A stretch of DNA of 64,000 bases from M3007 sp037445225. GTDB lineage: Bacteria; Bacteroidota; Bacteroidia; Chitinophagales; Saprospiraceae. The notes under the pieces are model-generated. The model was not told the origin of the DNA and did no database searches. It worked only from the letters and a program-made list of their open reading frames with translations. The DNA is taken from contig JBBIKW010000015.1 in NCBI GenBank assembly GCA_037445225.1, positions 44,168 through 108,167 on the forward strand, given 5' to 3'. Each line of letters opens with the position of its first letter. Position 1 is the first letter of the stretch. The translations under genes were made by a program, and so were the position numbers. Positions 8,009 through 17,420 of this stretch are shown piece after piece.

Positions 8009-8914
8009 TTATCGGGTAAGTTGCTGGAACACTTCTTCTACCGACAGGATTTCCTTGTGCAATTCTAACAGCGTCAGCTGGTTTTGGGCGGCAAAGGCGG
8101 AGAGGATAGGGCGCAGGTCGTGCGTATCGACACCTATCAGCTGCCAGCGGTGCTGGCTGAGGGCTTTCACCTCCTGCACATGCGGAAGGGCGCGGAGTTG
8201 CTCGGCCCGCACGGGCTGACCGAACTCGACGGTGACGACGCTGCGGCCCTGGAGGCGGCTCTTCAGCGCCTCTATGGCGTCGTCGGCCACTAGGCGTCCT
8301 TGGTGTATGATGATGGCGCGGCTGCAGACGGCCTCTACCTCGGCCAAGATGTGCGTAGAGAGGATAACGGTCTTTTCGCGACCTAATTCCTTGATGAGCT
8401 GCCGTATCTCGACGATTTGGTTGGGATCCAAGCCCGACGTGGGTTCGTCTAAGATGAGCACCTGAGGGTCGTGGAGCATGGCCTGGGCCAGGCCAACACG
8501 TTGCCGATAGCCTTTAGAGAGCTCCCCAATGCGCTTGTGGCGATGCGAGGTCAAGCCCGTACGCTCGATCATCGCCTCCACGCGAGTGCGAGCGTCGCTT
8601 AGGCGGTGGACGCTGGCCACAAACTTCAAGTACTCGCGCACGTACATGTCGCGATACAGCGGGTTGTGTTCGGGCAAATAGCCCACACACGCGCGCGCCT
8701 GCATGGGCTGGCTGGCCACATCGTAGCCGCATACGCGCACGGTGCCCGAGGTTGCCGGCAAAAAGCCGGTGATGATCTTCATCGTCGTCGTCTTGCCCGC
8801 TCCATTAGGTCCTAAGAAGCCGAGCACTTCGCCCGCCTGTACCTCAAACGACACATCGTCGACAGCGCGCTGACTGCCGTAAACCTTTACCAAATGTTGG
8901 ACTTGTACTGACAT
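8009..8914 (-). CDS. gldA: Gliding-motility-type ABC ATPase GldA
   Basis: 301 aa. All ABC motifs are intact: Walker A GPNGAGKT, signature LSKGYRQRVGLAQA, Walker B LILDEPTSGLDPNQ and switch STHILAEVEAV. The C-terminal 70 residues form the extra regulatory domain of the GldA/NatA group (EEVFQQLTR end). It is the first gene of the gldA-gldF pair. The ATPase would energise GldF at the inner membrane. Start at 8914 (MSVQVQHLVKVYG) suits the family length. Confidence 0.93.
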   Translation of the reverse strand: MSVQVQHLVKVYGSQRAVDDVSFEVQAGEVLGFLGPNGAGKTTTMKIITGFLPATSGTVRVCGYDVASQPMQARACVGYLPEHNPLYRDMYVREYLKFVASVHRLSDARTRVEAMIERTGLTSHRHKRIGELSKGYRQRVGLAQAMLHDPQVLILDEPTSGLDPNQIVEIRQLIKELGREKTVILSTHILAEVEAVCSRAIIIHQGRLVADDAIEALKSRLQGRSVVTVEFGQPVRAEQLRALPHVQEVKALSQHRWQLIGVDTHDLRPILSAFAAQNQLTLLELHKEILSVEEVFQQLTR

Positions 8915-9113
8915 ACAGATCTTCCCCCTCTGCTCTTGCCTGCGAGAACGTCCGCAAAAAAGCGAGGCAAAAATCCGAATTTCTATCGGCCCATCGCACG
9001 AAGAAGCGACATACTTCGAACGGCATCCCAGTCAGCAGTGCTGCTGCCCTCAAAACAGGCCGACCCTTCTCGTGCAAACAGCAGAGGCACAGCGGAGAAA
9101 GGGCCCTACAGAG

Positions 9114-9146
9114 AGGCTCGCCCGGTCGAAAAGGCCGGGCGAGCCT
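9114..9146 (-). terminator. Hairpin terminator of the giant SprB-repeat gene
   Basis: AGGCTCGCCCGG pairs perfectly with CCGGGCGAGCCT around a 9-base loop (12 bp, two more weak pairs possible). It lies 12 bases past the stop codon of the minus-strand gene. There is no strong T-run after it, so it may be a barrier or processing hairpin rather than a classical intrinsic terminator. Confidence 0.7.
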
Positions 9147-9158
9147 GACTTACCAACG

Positions 9159-12100
9159 TTACCGGGCAATAACCCATTTGCGCATGCCGACACTTTTCTC
9201 CGACCGGATGCGGAGCCAGTAGACTCCTGCCGGCAGATGTGCCGCATCGATGCGCCAGCGGTTTTGATGGCGAGCTATCGACAGCTGAAGCAGGCGCCCA
9301 GTGGCATCCAGCAGTACTATTTCTACCTCAGCAGGCGCGGCAGTAGGCCACATCAGCTCGGCAACGCCGTCAGATGGGTTGGGCCACAGCACCACACCTT
9401 GCATCCAGGCCGGTTCCCGAGTGCCCACGATGTTGTCCACAGCGATGTCGCGCACCACCAGCACGCACCCGTTAACATCGCGTATCGTCACAGTATAGCG
9501 GCCAGCCGGGATGTTTCTCAAGTCCTCCTCTGTGCCGACCACATTGCCCAATTCATTGGTCCAGACGTATTCATACGGCGGGGTGCCGCCGCTGGGCGAA
9601 ATGTCGATGGCGCCCATGCTTTGGCTGTTGACATCGTGAGTAACTGCGGGGGCGGGCAAGGCGATAGGTGGAGTTACTGTTACGGCAAACGAACAGCGCC
9701 CTGCGTTGCCGGCGTCGTCGGTGTAGCGGAACGTCTGCACCGTGGTACCCACTGGAAATTCGGAGCCGCTGGGCAGCCCTTCCTCTAATGTCCAAGTGCC
9801 GTTGAAGAGCGGGCAGTTGTCTTGGGCAGTAGGCGCTGCGTATGGCACCGTGTTCTCGTACCAGCACACTGCGATGTCGCCCGGGCAGATGACGACGGGC
9901 GGCGTGTTATCGGCGACCTCTACCACCGTGCTGAACAGCGCTTGGTTGCCCGCGTTGTCGATGGCGTAGATGGTCACGGTCTGTAGCCCTTGTTGGGAGC
10001 AGTCGAAGAATTCGGGTTCAAAGCGCACCGTTTCTACGGCGCAGTTGTCGCTGATGACCGCTTGCAGGGTGGTTGTCGACACTTCGGCGATGCCGTTGGA
10101 GCCGAGCAGCAGCAGCGTGTTTTGCACGGCGATGGCGGGCGGCTCAGCGTCGGTAGGCGTCAGTTCAAAAGAGGCTTGTGCGCTACAGCCGTTGGCGTCG
10201 GTCAGCCGAAGGGTGTATGTGCCGGCCGGCACTTGCTCTAAACGGCTGTCGCTGTCGCCGTTGCTCCAATCATAGGTGTATGCTCCGGTCCCTCCAGTAG
10301 CCGTTACCTGGATGCTGCCCGAGGGCTCGTTGGCACAGGTGGGGTGCTCCAGCTGAGCCGACAGCTCCAGCGGAGCGGGCTCTTCCACAACGCTCTCTAC
10401 AACGACGGCACATCCGTCGGCATCTGTGATGGAGGCGGTATAGCTGCCCGGAGCGAGGTTTTGCAGCGCCGGCGTCGTCTCCCCGGTGCTCCAGAGATAG
10501 GTGTAGGGCGCTGTGCCGCCTGTGAGGACTACGGACAGGGCGCCGTTGTTTTGACCAAAGCAGCGCACGTGCGCGACGGTCGGCTGCGCGCTAAGGGCGC
10601 AAGCGAAGGCCGCTACCTCTACCGCCTGCACCGCCGTACATCCGTTCTCATCCGCTACCGTGACGGTATATGTACCCGGCGATAAGCCTGCTAACGTGGG
10701 CGTTGTATCACCCGTGCTCCAGGTGTAGGTGTAACTGCCGGTGCCGCCGGTGGGGTTGGCTGCAGCAGTGCCGTCGTTGCCGCCCACTCGCGTTTCACCC
10801 GTCGCTACGGCGTTGGCTTGAAGTTTGGCCGGCTCTTGAATGGCGATTTCTACCTCTTCTGCGCATTGCGCATCGTCGACGATGCGAACCGTATAGGTGC
10901 CCGGGCTCAAGCCGGCAACAGCGGCCTCTGTGTGGCCTGTACTCCACAGATACGACACCGGCTCGTTGGCGCCGCTGACCGTCACTGTGGCGGCACCGTC
11001 GTTGGCGCCAAAGCAGGTGATGTGGGTGACGGAAACTGTCGCCGAAAGGGTGCAGTTGAAGGCATTGACGACGACCGACTGAGCGGCGGTACACTCGTTG
11101 GCGTCGGTGACCGTCACGGTGTAGACCCCTGGAGCCAGCCCTGTAATCGTCTGGGTCGTCTCGCCGTTGCTCCACGCGTATTCGTAGGTGCCGGTGCCGC
11201 CCTCTGGCTGGGCCGTAGCAGTGCCGTCGTTTGTGTTCGCTGCCGTCTGGGGCGTCGCTGAAGCGTTCGGGTCGAGGGCTGGAGGTTGCTGCAGCACGAG
11301 GGTAGCAGTAGCGGAGCAACCTTCGCTGTCTGTGACGGTAACGGTGTATGTTCCCGCAGAAAGGCCCGTAGCACTCGCTGTTTCTTGCCCGTCGCTCCAC
11401 AAGAAGGCAAACTGCCCGCTGCCTCCGCCAGCAGTAGCGGTAGCCGCGCCATTGCTGCTGCCGAAGCAGCTGATGGGCGTGCTCTCTGCGGCGGTGACAT
11501 TCACTGGCCCGCGTTGTATCACCGTTGCACTCGCCGTATTGGTGCAGCCGTTGACGCTGTTGCTCACCGTAAGGACGTATGTGCCCGGAGCGTCCACTAC
11601 AGGGTACAGCGTCGTGTCGCCCGAGACGATGTGGCCGTCTGCTGTCGACCACAAGTAGCTCATTTGATTGCCCTGAGCCGAGCCCGAGCCGTCGAGCGTC
11701 AGTTGGGCGGTGTTGCAGTTGAGCGTGCCCGGTGCGGTAGCGCTGGCTGCTGGCGGCAGTGTGTCGTACTGGACGAGCGCCGTAGCCGAGGCGGTGCACC
11801 CGTTGAGCGTGTCGGTAACCACTACAGCATATGTGCCGCCTATGGCGACGACAGGGTTGGGAAGGGTGCTCTCAAAGCCCTCTGGACCAGTCCAGGCGAA
11901 AACCGCGTGCGATGAAGTCGCCTGTACCTGGATCGCGGTGGAGTCTACGGCGCAAGACAACGTACCGCCGGTAGTTTCCGCTCCCGGCGGCATCGTGTCG
12001 ACTGCGACGACCGTCGTGTCTAACTTTAGGCAGCCGGTGGCGGAGTCGAACACCATCAAGGCATAGGCGCCGGGTATGGACACCTCAGGACTTGGCTCTG

Positions 12101-13727
12101 TAGACTCGAAGTTTTCTGGCCCTGTCCACGTGAAGTACGGCAGGCCGGCATTCGTCGTGGTAGTGAGCACGACCGAAGGAGCAGTGCAGGTGAGTGGGCC
12201 GTGTTCGATATCGACGGCAGGCGGCACGTTGTTGCCCACCACATAAACCGTATCTCGGCGGATGCAACCGTTAGCTGTGTTGGTGACGCGCAGGATGTAG
12301 TAGCCGCCCGAGTCGACTATTGGCGTCAAGGTGCTGTCGCCCGACACGATGTGGCCACCTTGGATGGCCGTCCACACGTAGAAGAAGTTAGAGCCAGAAG
12401 AAGCTGTTCCCTGCAGCTGCACTTGCGGCACCCAGCAGGTGACATTGGTGTCTGCTCCAGCATTGGCGTCGGGCAGAGCCACATCTGCCGTCACGACGGT
12501 GGTGGCAAATCCGCGGCAGTTAGTCACTTCTTCGGTGACTTGCAAGATGTATGTCCCTGCAGCGTCCACAATGGGGTTGGGCGTGTTTGCTCCAGAGACA
12601 AAGTTCCCACCGTTCGAGGCAAACCATTGGTACAAGTACGAGTTGCTGTACCCCCCCGATGCCGAGCCGCTCAGCTGGATGGTCGGTGTGGCGCAGGTGA
12701 TAACGCCAGGCGGTGCGATGGAGGCTACGGGGTTGGTGGGTGCCGGCATCACTTGAGTGACTGTCTTCGTGCACCCGCGCTCATCGGTTACGGTGCAGGT
12801 GTAAGTACCGGCGGTAAGCCCTTCTATCCGCGTGCCTGTATAGCCGTTGCTCCACGCGTACACGTGGTTGTCCCAGCCACCCGAAGAGGCGACCTCGATG
12901 GAGCCAAAAACACCATTACAGCCTACAGGAGATGTGGCAACAACCTCTAGCTCCAGTGGCGCGGGCGGGTCGAGCACTTCAATAGGGCCAATCGTGCCTG
13001 TCCACCCTTGGGCGTTGGTCACTGTGCAGGAATACTCGCCTGCTGGGATGTTGATCAGGTCTTGCGTCGTGGCACCGTTCGACCACTGATAGGTGTAGGG
13101 CGGGTTTCCGCCGCTCGCCGAGATGTCGATGGAACCCGTGCTGGTACCGTAGCAGCGCACATTTTGCACGGAGTTAACCGTCACATCAACCACCAACGGA
13201 GGGCAATACGTGCTGCGCGCCGCCCAAAGGCCAGAGGCGCTTTGTTGCCCTACCTCGTAGATCTTTTTGTCGGCAGGGCATACCATGTAGATGGTAGGAT
13301 AATAGGCGACTTGGTACAGCTGTCGCACGCCGCAGTCATCTGCGATAGGATAAGGCGTGCCGGCGGCCCAGTTGCCCTGCGTGGAGGCATTGCACGCCGG
13401 AGGATTGTTGATACAAGCTGTGTTCGTATTGCAGTCGCCTTCGATCATTATGACAAATGCCTCGTTGGTTCCCGGAGGGCCGTATTGGTTCCACAGATCT
13501 TTCAAGGCATTGGAGTTGTGGTAACTCCAGCAAGGCCCGCACCAAGTAGCAAAAAAGTCTAAGTACACTGTCTTGCCTTGGTTCAGCAAGTTGTACAAGT
13601 TGTGGGAGTTTCCATCGATATCTACCACCGTAAAGTTAGGAGCCGTGCTTCCGTTGGGCAGTTGGCCCCACATAGGCAAAAGGGTACACCACATCGCGGC
13701 CGTCCAGCAGAGTAGTCGTTGTTTCAT
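9159..13727 (-). CDS. Giant secreted protein: thioredoxin-like domain + SprB/Ig-like repeats + HYR + T9SS sorting domain
   Basis: 1522 aa from the ATG at 13727, which begins a clear signal peptide (MKQRLLCWTAAMWCTLLPMW); the longer frame to 13763 is unlikely. Residues ~25-190 form a TlpA-like redoxin domain with the active site FFATWCGPCWS. Then come about nine SprB-type repeats (pattern CxGxxxGxxxVxxxGGxxPYxYxWSxGxTT...GTYTVTVTDxxGC), interrupted by about five PKD/Ig-like units ending in xGTYxLxVT. A HYR-like pair (around 1190-1370), one more SprB unit and a C-terminal sorting domain (LWPNPSDG ... GVYWLRIRSEKSVGMRKWVIAR) follow. It should be exported by Sec, cross the outer membrane by T9SS and sit on the surface. 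SprB repeats are known from a gliding adhesin; the redox domain is the odd part. Confidence 0.9.
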   Translation of the reverse strand: MKQRLLCWTAAMWCTLLPMWGQLPNGSTAPNFTVVDIDGNSHNLYNLLNQGKTVYLDFFATWCGPCWSYHNSNALKDLWNQYGPPGTNEAFVIMIEGDCNTNTACINNPPACNASTQGNWAAGTPYPIADDCGVRQLYQVAYYPTIYMVCPADKKIYEVGQQSASGLWAARSTYCPPLVVDVTVNSVQNVRCYGTSTGSIDISASGGNPPYTYQWSNGATTQDLINIPAGEYSCTVTNAQGWTGTIGPIEVLDPPAPLELEVVATSPVGCNGVFGSIEVASSGGWDNHVYAWSNGYTGTRIEGLTAGTYTCTVTDERGCTKTVTQVMPAPTNPVASIAPPGVITCATPTIQLSGSASGGYSNSYLYQWFASNGGNFVSGANTPNPIVDAAGTYILQVTEEVTNCRGFATTVVTADVALPDANAGADTNVTCWVPQVQLQGTASSGSNFFYVWTAIQGGHIVSGDSTLTPIVDSGGYYILRVTNTANGCIRRDTVYVVGNNVPPAVDIEHGPLTCTAPSVVLTTTTNAGLPYFTWTGPENFESTEPSPEVSIPGAYALMVFDSATGCLKLDTTVVAVDTMPPGAETTGGTLSCAVDSTAIQVQATSSHAVFAWTGPEGFESTLPNPVVAIGGTYAVVVTDTLNGCTASATALVQYDTLPPAASATAPGTLNCNTAQLTLDGSGSAQGNQMSYLWSTADGHIVSGDTTLYPVVDAPGTYVLTVSNSVNGCTNTASATVIQRGPVNVTAAESTPISCFGSSNGAATATAGGGSGQFAFLWSDGQETASATGLSAGTYTVTVTDSEGCSATATLVLQQPPALDPNASATPQTAANTNDGTATAQPEGGTGTYEYAWSNGETTQTITGLAPGVYTVTVTDANECTAAQSVVVNAFNCTLSATVSVTHITCFGANDGAATVTVSGANEPVSYLWSTGHTEAAVAGLSPGTYTVRIVDDAQCAEEVEIAIQEPAKLQANAVATGETRVGGNDGTAAANPTGGTGSYTYTWSTGDTTPTLAGLSPGTYTVTVADENGCTAVQAVEVAAFACALSAQPTVAHVRCFGQNNGALSVVLTGGTAPYTYLWSTGETTPALQNLAPGSYTASITDADGCAVVVESVVEEPAPLELSAQLEHPTCANEPSGSIQVTATGGTGAYTYDWSNGDSDSRLEQVPAGTYTLRLTDANGCSAQASFELTPTDAEPPAIAVQNTLLLLGSNGIAEVSTTTLQAVISDNCAVETVRFEPEFFDCSQQGLQTVTIYAIDNAGNQALFSTVVEVADNTPPVVICPGDIAVCWYENTVPYAAPTAQDNCPLFNGTWTLEEGLPSGSEFPVGTTVQTFRYTDDAGNAGRCSFAVTVTPPIALPAPAVTHDVNSQSMGAIDISPSGGTPPYEYVWTNELGNVVGTEEDLRNIPAGRYTVTIRDVNGCVLVVRDIAVDNIVGTREPAWMQGVVLWPNPSDGVAELMWPTAAPAEVEIVLLDATGRLLQLSIARHQNRWRIDAAHLPAGVYWLRIRSEKSVGMRKWVIAR

Positions 13728-13841
13728 AAGCGGTAAATTTTTTGTGTTTTCGTACAAGGACAAAATTTCGCCGCCGCAAAGTAGGTATTTGCGTAGTATA
13801 TAGCAAGGATCGCCTAAAAAAGTTGACAGTTGCGTCGAGCG

Positions 13842-15053
13842 CTAAGCGCTCTCGTAGGCGTAGTCGCTCAGGTAAAGGTAGGGCTCCGTCAAGTGCCCAG
13901 CTTCGGCAATGGTAGCACGTCGGATTACAGGGCTGTCGAGGCCTCGGAGCAATTCGGGCAATACGTTTTCGATCAGTTGGTGGCCAAAAAACTCGGAAGC
14001 GTCGCGCGGCAGCTCAGAGGGTAGGTTGTCGATAGCCATAACGTCGATGCCTTCGGGAGAGAAGGGAGGACACTCTTGCCCGGTGTAGCGGTGGACGCCG
14101 TACACCGGCTCGGCGATGGTGCTGGGGCGCAGCGTGGTGGGCAGGGAGCCATCCGGTGCAATGTCGCAGGAGATGTCGGCAATGACTTGGATGCGAAAGC
14201 GCTCGTCTGCCATGTCGGCAAGGGTAAAAAATTTAGGCGCCTTGGGGTCATAATAGATGCCGTTGATGAAAATGTCGGCGCGGTGCGCATAGGGTACGAA
14301 TGTGCTGACGTACTCCTCTCCATGGGCATAAAAATGCGCTTTGTCGAAGATGCACGGACCGCTTCGATGGCGGACGTAATCCTGGGCAAAGAGTTGGGTA
14401 AATACGGGCTTTTTCCACTCTTTTTGGAGAAAGTCCCGCGGCGCCACTTGGTGGATGCCCATATCGTGAAGATTGCGAATAGCTCCGGCGGCTACGCGCC
14501 CGCTGCCGGTGAGGACGATGCGCACAGGCGGCAGCTCCAAGAGGCGATAGTGCTCTTTCACTGCAGCGTAGTTGTGGCAGCGGTACATGCGCGGTAAGGA
14601 GAACAAACCGGTACGCTGACCATACGCCCAAAGGCCATTATGCGCCCCTACCAATCCGGCATAAAAGCCAAAGGCGATCAGGCGGCCTCCTTGATCGCCG
14701 GTGAGTTTCTCGTAGTCGACTAGCCGGATCCTGCGCCCCAAGACGGCCTGTAAAAGGCGGCGATTGTGCGCCTGCTTTTTCACCGTATGGGAGAAGAATA
14801 GATACGTTTTTTCCGGCATGAGCTGATCAGTAGGCACCTCTTTCACACCTAACAAGATATCGCAATCGCTGAGGTCTTCCTGTAATGGAATGCCCGCCGC
14901 CTCGTATTCGCTGTCGGCAAAACAGCGCACAGGGGAGGGCTGTACCGCCACGGCAATGCCCCAACGCTCTCGTACGAGCCGACACTGCGCCGGGGTGAGG
15001 GGCACCCGCGCATCCGGAGGAACTTTTCCCTCCCGAATGATTCCTATTTTCAT
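13842..15053 (-). CDS. Saccharopine dehydrogenase-like NAD(P)-dependent enzyme (AlaDH/PNT N-terminal fold)
   Basis: 403 aa from MKIGIIREGKVPPDARVPLT; an ATG two codons upstream (15059) is equally possible. The N-terminal half is the alanine dehydrogenase/transhydrogenase-like domain. The stretch KTYLFFSHTVKKQAHNRRLL and GRLIAFGFYAGLVGAHNGL resemble LYS1-type saccharopine dehydrogenases. VLTGSGRVAAGAIRNL gives the Rossmann dinucleotide site, and DIFINGIYYDPKAPKFFT, VIADISCDIAPDGS and STIAEPVYG complete the family pattern. Such enzymes act on saccharopine-like amino-acid conjugates, but bacterial relatives are diverse, so the substrate is uncertain. It stands apart from its neighbours: 114 bases to the giant gene, and the tmRNA is divergent upstream. 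Confidence 0.82.
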   Translation of the reverse strand: MKIGIIREGKVPPDARVPLTPAQCRLVRERWGIAVAVQPSPVRCFADSEYEAAGIPLQEDLSDCDILLGVKEVPTDQLMPEKTYLFFSHTVKKQAHNRRLLQAVLGRRIRLVDYEKLTGDQGGRLIAFGFYAGLVGAHNGLWAYGQRTGLFSLPRMYRCHNYAAVKEHYRLLELPPVRIVLTGSGRVAAGAIRNLHDMGIHQVAPRDFLQKEWKKPVFTQLFAQDYVRHRSGPCIFDKAHFYAHGEEYVSTFVPYAHRADIFINGIYYDPKAPKFFTLADMADERFRIQVIADISCDIAPDGSLPTTLRPSTIAEPVYGVHRYTGQECPPFSPEGIDVMAIDNLPSELPRDASEFFGHQLIENVLPELLRGLDSPVIRRATIAEAGHLTEPYLYLSDYAYESA

Positions 15054-15193
15054 CGCCATGTTTTTCCGAAAGTGACTTTCAACGCTTTCGAGCGTCTACA
15101 TGCGCCAAAAGCGGCGCAAAGATAGAGAGGCGTCGCCCCCTGGTGAAGAAAAATTATCTGTCAAGCGAACCTTCCGTGCAAAAAGCGTGTTTA

Positions 15194-15201
15194 TATCTTT
15201 G
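15194..15201 (+). promoter_or_regulatory. -7 box of the tmRNA promoter
   Basis: TATCTTTG fits TAnnTTTG and ends 13 bases before the mature 5' end of the tmRNA. Nineteen bases upstream is TTC rather than TTG, so the -33 element is imperfect. A short 5' extension trimmed by RNase P is expected. Confidence 0.65.
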
Positions 15202-15214
15202 CTCCTTGAAATTA

Positions 15215-15587
15215 GGGCCTGTACTTGGTATTGACGGGAAAGGAAAGCTGCATTGTAAGCATGCCGGAGCATGAGCGTTTGTCTCCGTAAAAAACAGCGC
15301 TCGAACCATAAATGGCAACTACAGCTATGCCATGGCTGCCTAATCCTGCGGATTAGAAAGCCTTTATGCTGCACGGTTGAGGTCCCATACACATCGTGCC
15401 GCGTATCGAACCATCCTGGGACTATTCGGCGGAACGCCGTTACCGCTCGAAGACAATGCAACGGCTAAGGCGCGGACCGGTCGGCTCTTGAACCTACCCC
15501 GCGCTCGAAAATCGGAATCAAGAGCTAAGCATGTAGAAAGCAGTGTGGCGCTTTGTCCGGACGCGGGTTCGACTCCCGCCAGGTCCA
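15215..15587 (+). ncRNA. ssrA: Transfer-messenger RNA (tmRNA)
   Basis: The 5' end GGGCCTG pairs with CAGGTCC (15580-15586) to form a 7-bp acceptor stem followed by discriminator A at 15587. The third pair is G-U, the identity mark for alanyl-tRNA synthetase. The T arm GCGGGTTCGACTCCCGC and the 5' TTGGTATTGACGGG block are those of the tRNA-like domain. The tag frame GGC AAC TAC AGC TAT GCC ATG GCT GCC TAA (15314-15343) encodes GNYSYAMAA, so the full tag is Ala plus these nine residues and ends in the protease-recognised hydrophobic-Ala-Ala. CCA is not encoded (CTC follows), so it must be added. It rescues stalled ribosomes together with SmpB, whose gene is not in this window. Confidence 0.93.
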
Positions 15588-15592
15588 CTCCG

Positions 15593-15628
15593 AAACGGGC
15601 TTTCCTTCGGTGGGATGGCCCGTTTTTT
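15593..15628 (+). terminator. Intrinsic terminator of tmRNA
   Basis: AAACGGGC (15593-15600) pairs with GCCCGTTT (15618-15625) around a 17-base loop, and the T-run continues to 15628. It sits six bases after the tmRNA. Confidence 0.85.
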
Positions 15629-15664
15629 GTTAGAAGACAAGGAGAAAAACTGGAGCGCGTTCTG

Positions 15665-15672
15665 TATATTTG
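15665..15672 (+). promoter_or_regulatory. -7 box for the SWIM/rlmH/rhomboid operon
   Basis: TATATTTG matches TAnnTTTG, 41 bases before the ATG at 15714 and just after the tmRNA terminator. No TTG at the ideal spacing. Confidence 0.5.
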
Positions 15673-15713
15673 TCTTTTACTGACGACTTCTCCGAAAACA
15701 GTCGTTTTCTACT

Positions 15714-17420
15714 GTGCAAAAGCTTTGTCTTAAGGACTTCGAATACCATATTCCCGCAGCTACTCGGCAGGCGGCAGAGGCGTTGCTGCGCGCTCGAGCC
15801 ATCAAGCAGCTGCAGGAAGTGGAGCGGCATTTCTGGGTGACCACTTTTGTGGTAGACCATCGTCCGCTTGAAGCCGAAGTGATCATTACGCCAAGTAGGA
15901 TCAAAGCTTTTGCGTGCGAGTGTTGGGAGGAAGGGCGTCGATTAATGTGCCCGCATATTGCTGCTGCACTGTTTAAAATTCGCCAATACCTCGACCAAAA
16001 AGCGCAGGAGCGGCAAGCGAAGGTGCGCGAGCAGGAGGAGGTAAGAGCGCACCGCCTGAGCACGCGCAACATTTTGGAGCGGGTAGAGCACTCGGAACTG
16101 AAGGCTTTTGTACACTTCTACGCCGAGCGCGATGTCGATTTCGCCTTAGCTCTAAAGGCTTATTTCGCCGCTCATATGAGTGCGCCAGAGGTGGTGGAGG
16201 GGATATACGCCTCGCTTCTCCAGGCAGTACTTCCCAAGGTCGCCTCAGGGCGTTCGCTAAAGCCTTCGGAGATGCGGCGCGCCCGATTGGTGCTGGACAC
16301 GCTGATGCACCAAATAGAGACGGCGCCGCCCTCCGCCTCGTTTTGCGGGAACGCGGCCGTGCTTCGGCATTTGTCGGAGCACGCTGCTGTGGCTGAGCCG
16401 CCACATCGGCAGTGGCTGATCGCGTATTGTCGGGACGCGTTTCATCGGCTAACCCATTCCGAGAGGCTGACGCCGGAGCAACGCGCCCAAGCGCGCTTGT
16501 TGTTGTTAGATTTGATAACTGGGGCGCCTTACCCGGAAGAGTTGATGGTAGACACGCTGGCCCTACTGGCGCGCGCCGCTCGCGACGATGACTTCTATCG
16601 GTACATCCGCCAAAAGTTTGACGAAGCCCAGCACCCCCTGCCCACGCCCATCCTACATCTCTTTTGCCTGGCTCTGGCTGAGCGCGACTGCCCTTCGGTG
16701 ATGCAGCGCGTGTTAGAGGCACACTTCGAGGAGCCCGAGCGCGTCGTCCATACCTTGGAACTGTTGGACCGCTTGGGCTATTCGTCGGCTATCTTAGAGA
16801 CGGGCATTGCCTTGCTACACGCTCACTCCCTGCCGCTTCGCCGTCAGATAGCGTTGGAGGAATTGCTGCTCGATGCGGCAGAAAAGGTAGGTCATACGGA
16901 TATGCAGGCACTCCTGTTGCGACGCCGCTTCTACCGTCAGGGCGACGAACACACGCTCCTGTGCCTGAAGCAAAGCCGCGGTCCACAGTGGTCTACTGAA
17001 TGCGAAGACCTGTTAGCCGACCTATGCGCTCGCTCCAATTGGCAACAGGCCGCTCTGATCTTGGCTCGAGAAGAGAACTTGGACGCCTTAGAAGACCTCC
17101 TGCGCCGTTGTCTCGACCCCAACCTATTGCAACAGTACGAGCATCTTTTCCTGCCGGAGCGTTCCGAATTCGTAGGCCATGCCTACATTGAAGCGCTAAG
17201 CACATATTTAAACGACCACTTTGGAAAACCGGCCGCCGAGTACGTCGGTCAATACATAGAAGCATTGGCGCAGAAAAAATACTATGCCCTTGCCGCCCGC
17301 ATTGTGCAATCCCTAGTAGAGCGCTTTCCAGAGCGACAGTATCTCTCAGAGCAGCTTCTCGGAATGCTCCCCAAGGCATATTGGCCCGTCTTATCGCCTT
17401 CGAGTCTTACCGCCACATGA
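15714..17420 (+). CDS. SWIM zinc-finger domain protein
   Basis: 568 aa. Near residues 60-85 the motif CECWEEGRRLMCPHIAAALF has the CxC...CxH ligand pattern of a SWIM zinc finger. The remainder is almost entirely alpha-helical with Leu/Ala-rich, repeat-like segments and no enzymatic motif. SWIM fingers bind nucleic acid or protein and in bacteria often sit in or beside SWI/SNF helicase systems; no helicase is present here. The stop codon overlaps the rlmH start (ATGA), so the two are translationally coupled, hinting at a role close to RNA or ribosomes, but that is inference. Confidence 0.83.
   Translation: MQKLCLKDFEYHIPAATRQAAEALLRARAIKQLQEVERHFWVTTFVVDHRPLEAEVIITPSRIKAFACECWEEGRRLMCPHIAAALFKIRQYLDQKAQERQAKVREQEEVRAHRLSTRNILERVEHSELKAFVHFYAERDVDFALALKAYFAAHMSAPEVVEGIYASLLQAVLPKVASGRSLKPSEMRRARLVLDTLMHQIETAPPSASFCGNAAVLRHLSEHAAVAEPPHRQWLIAYCRDAFHRLTHSERLTPEQRAQARLLLLDLITGAPYPEELMVDTLALLARAARDDDFYRYIRQKFDEAQHPLPTPILHLFCLALAERDCPSVMQRVLEAHFEEPERVVHTLELLDRLGYSSAILETGIALLHAHSLPLRRQIALEELLLDAAEKVGHTDMQALLLRRRFYRQGDEHTLLCLKQSRGPQWSTECEDLLADLCARSNWQQAALILAREENLDALEDLLRRCLDPNLLQQYEHLFLPERSEFVGHAYIEALSTYLNDHFGKPAAEYVGQYIEALAQKKYYALAARIVQSLVERFPERQYLSEQLLGMLPKAYWPVLSPSSLTAT

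Noticed and set aside
10795..11799. 334-codon frame inside the giant SprB-repeat gene
   Set aside because: Low-complexity Arg/His-rich out-of-frame reading of repeated DNA.
15973..16722. 249-codon antisense frame inside the SWIM gene
   Set aside because: Arg/Pro/Ala-rich shadow of a GC-rich coding strand; the plus gene has the zinc-finger motif and operon context.
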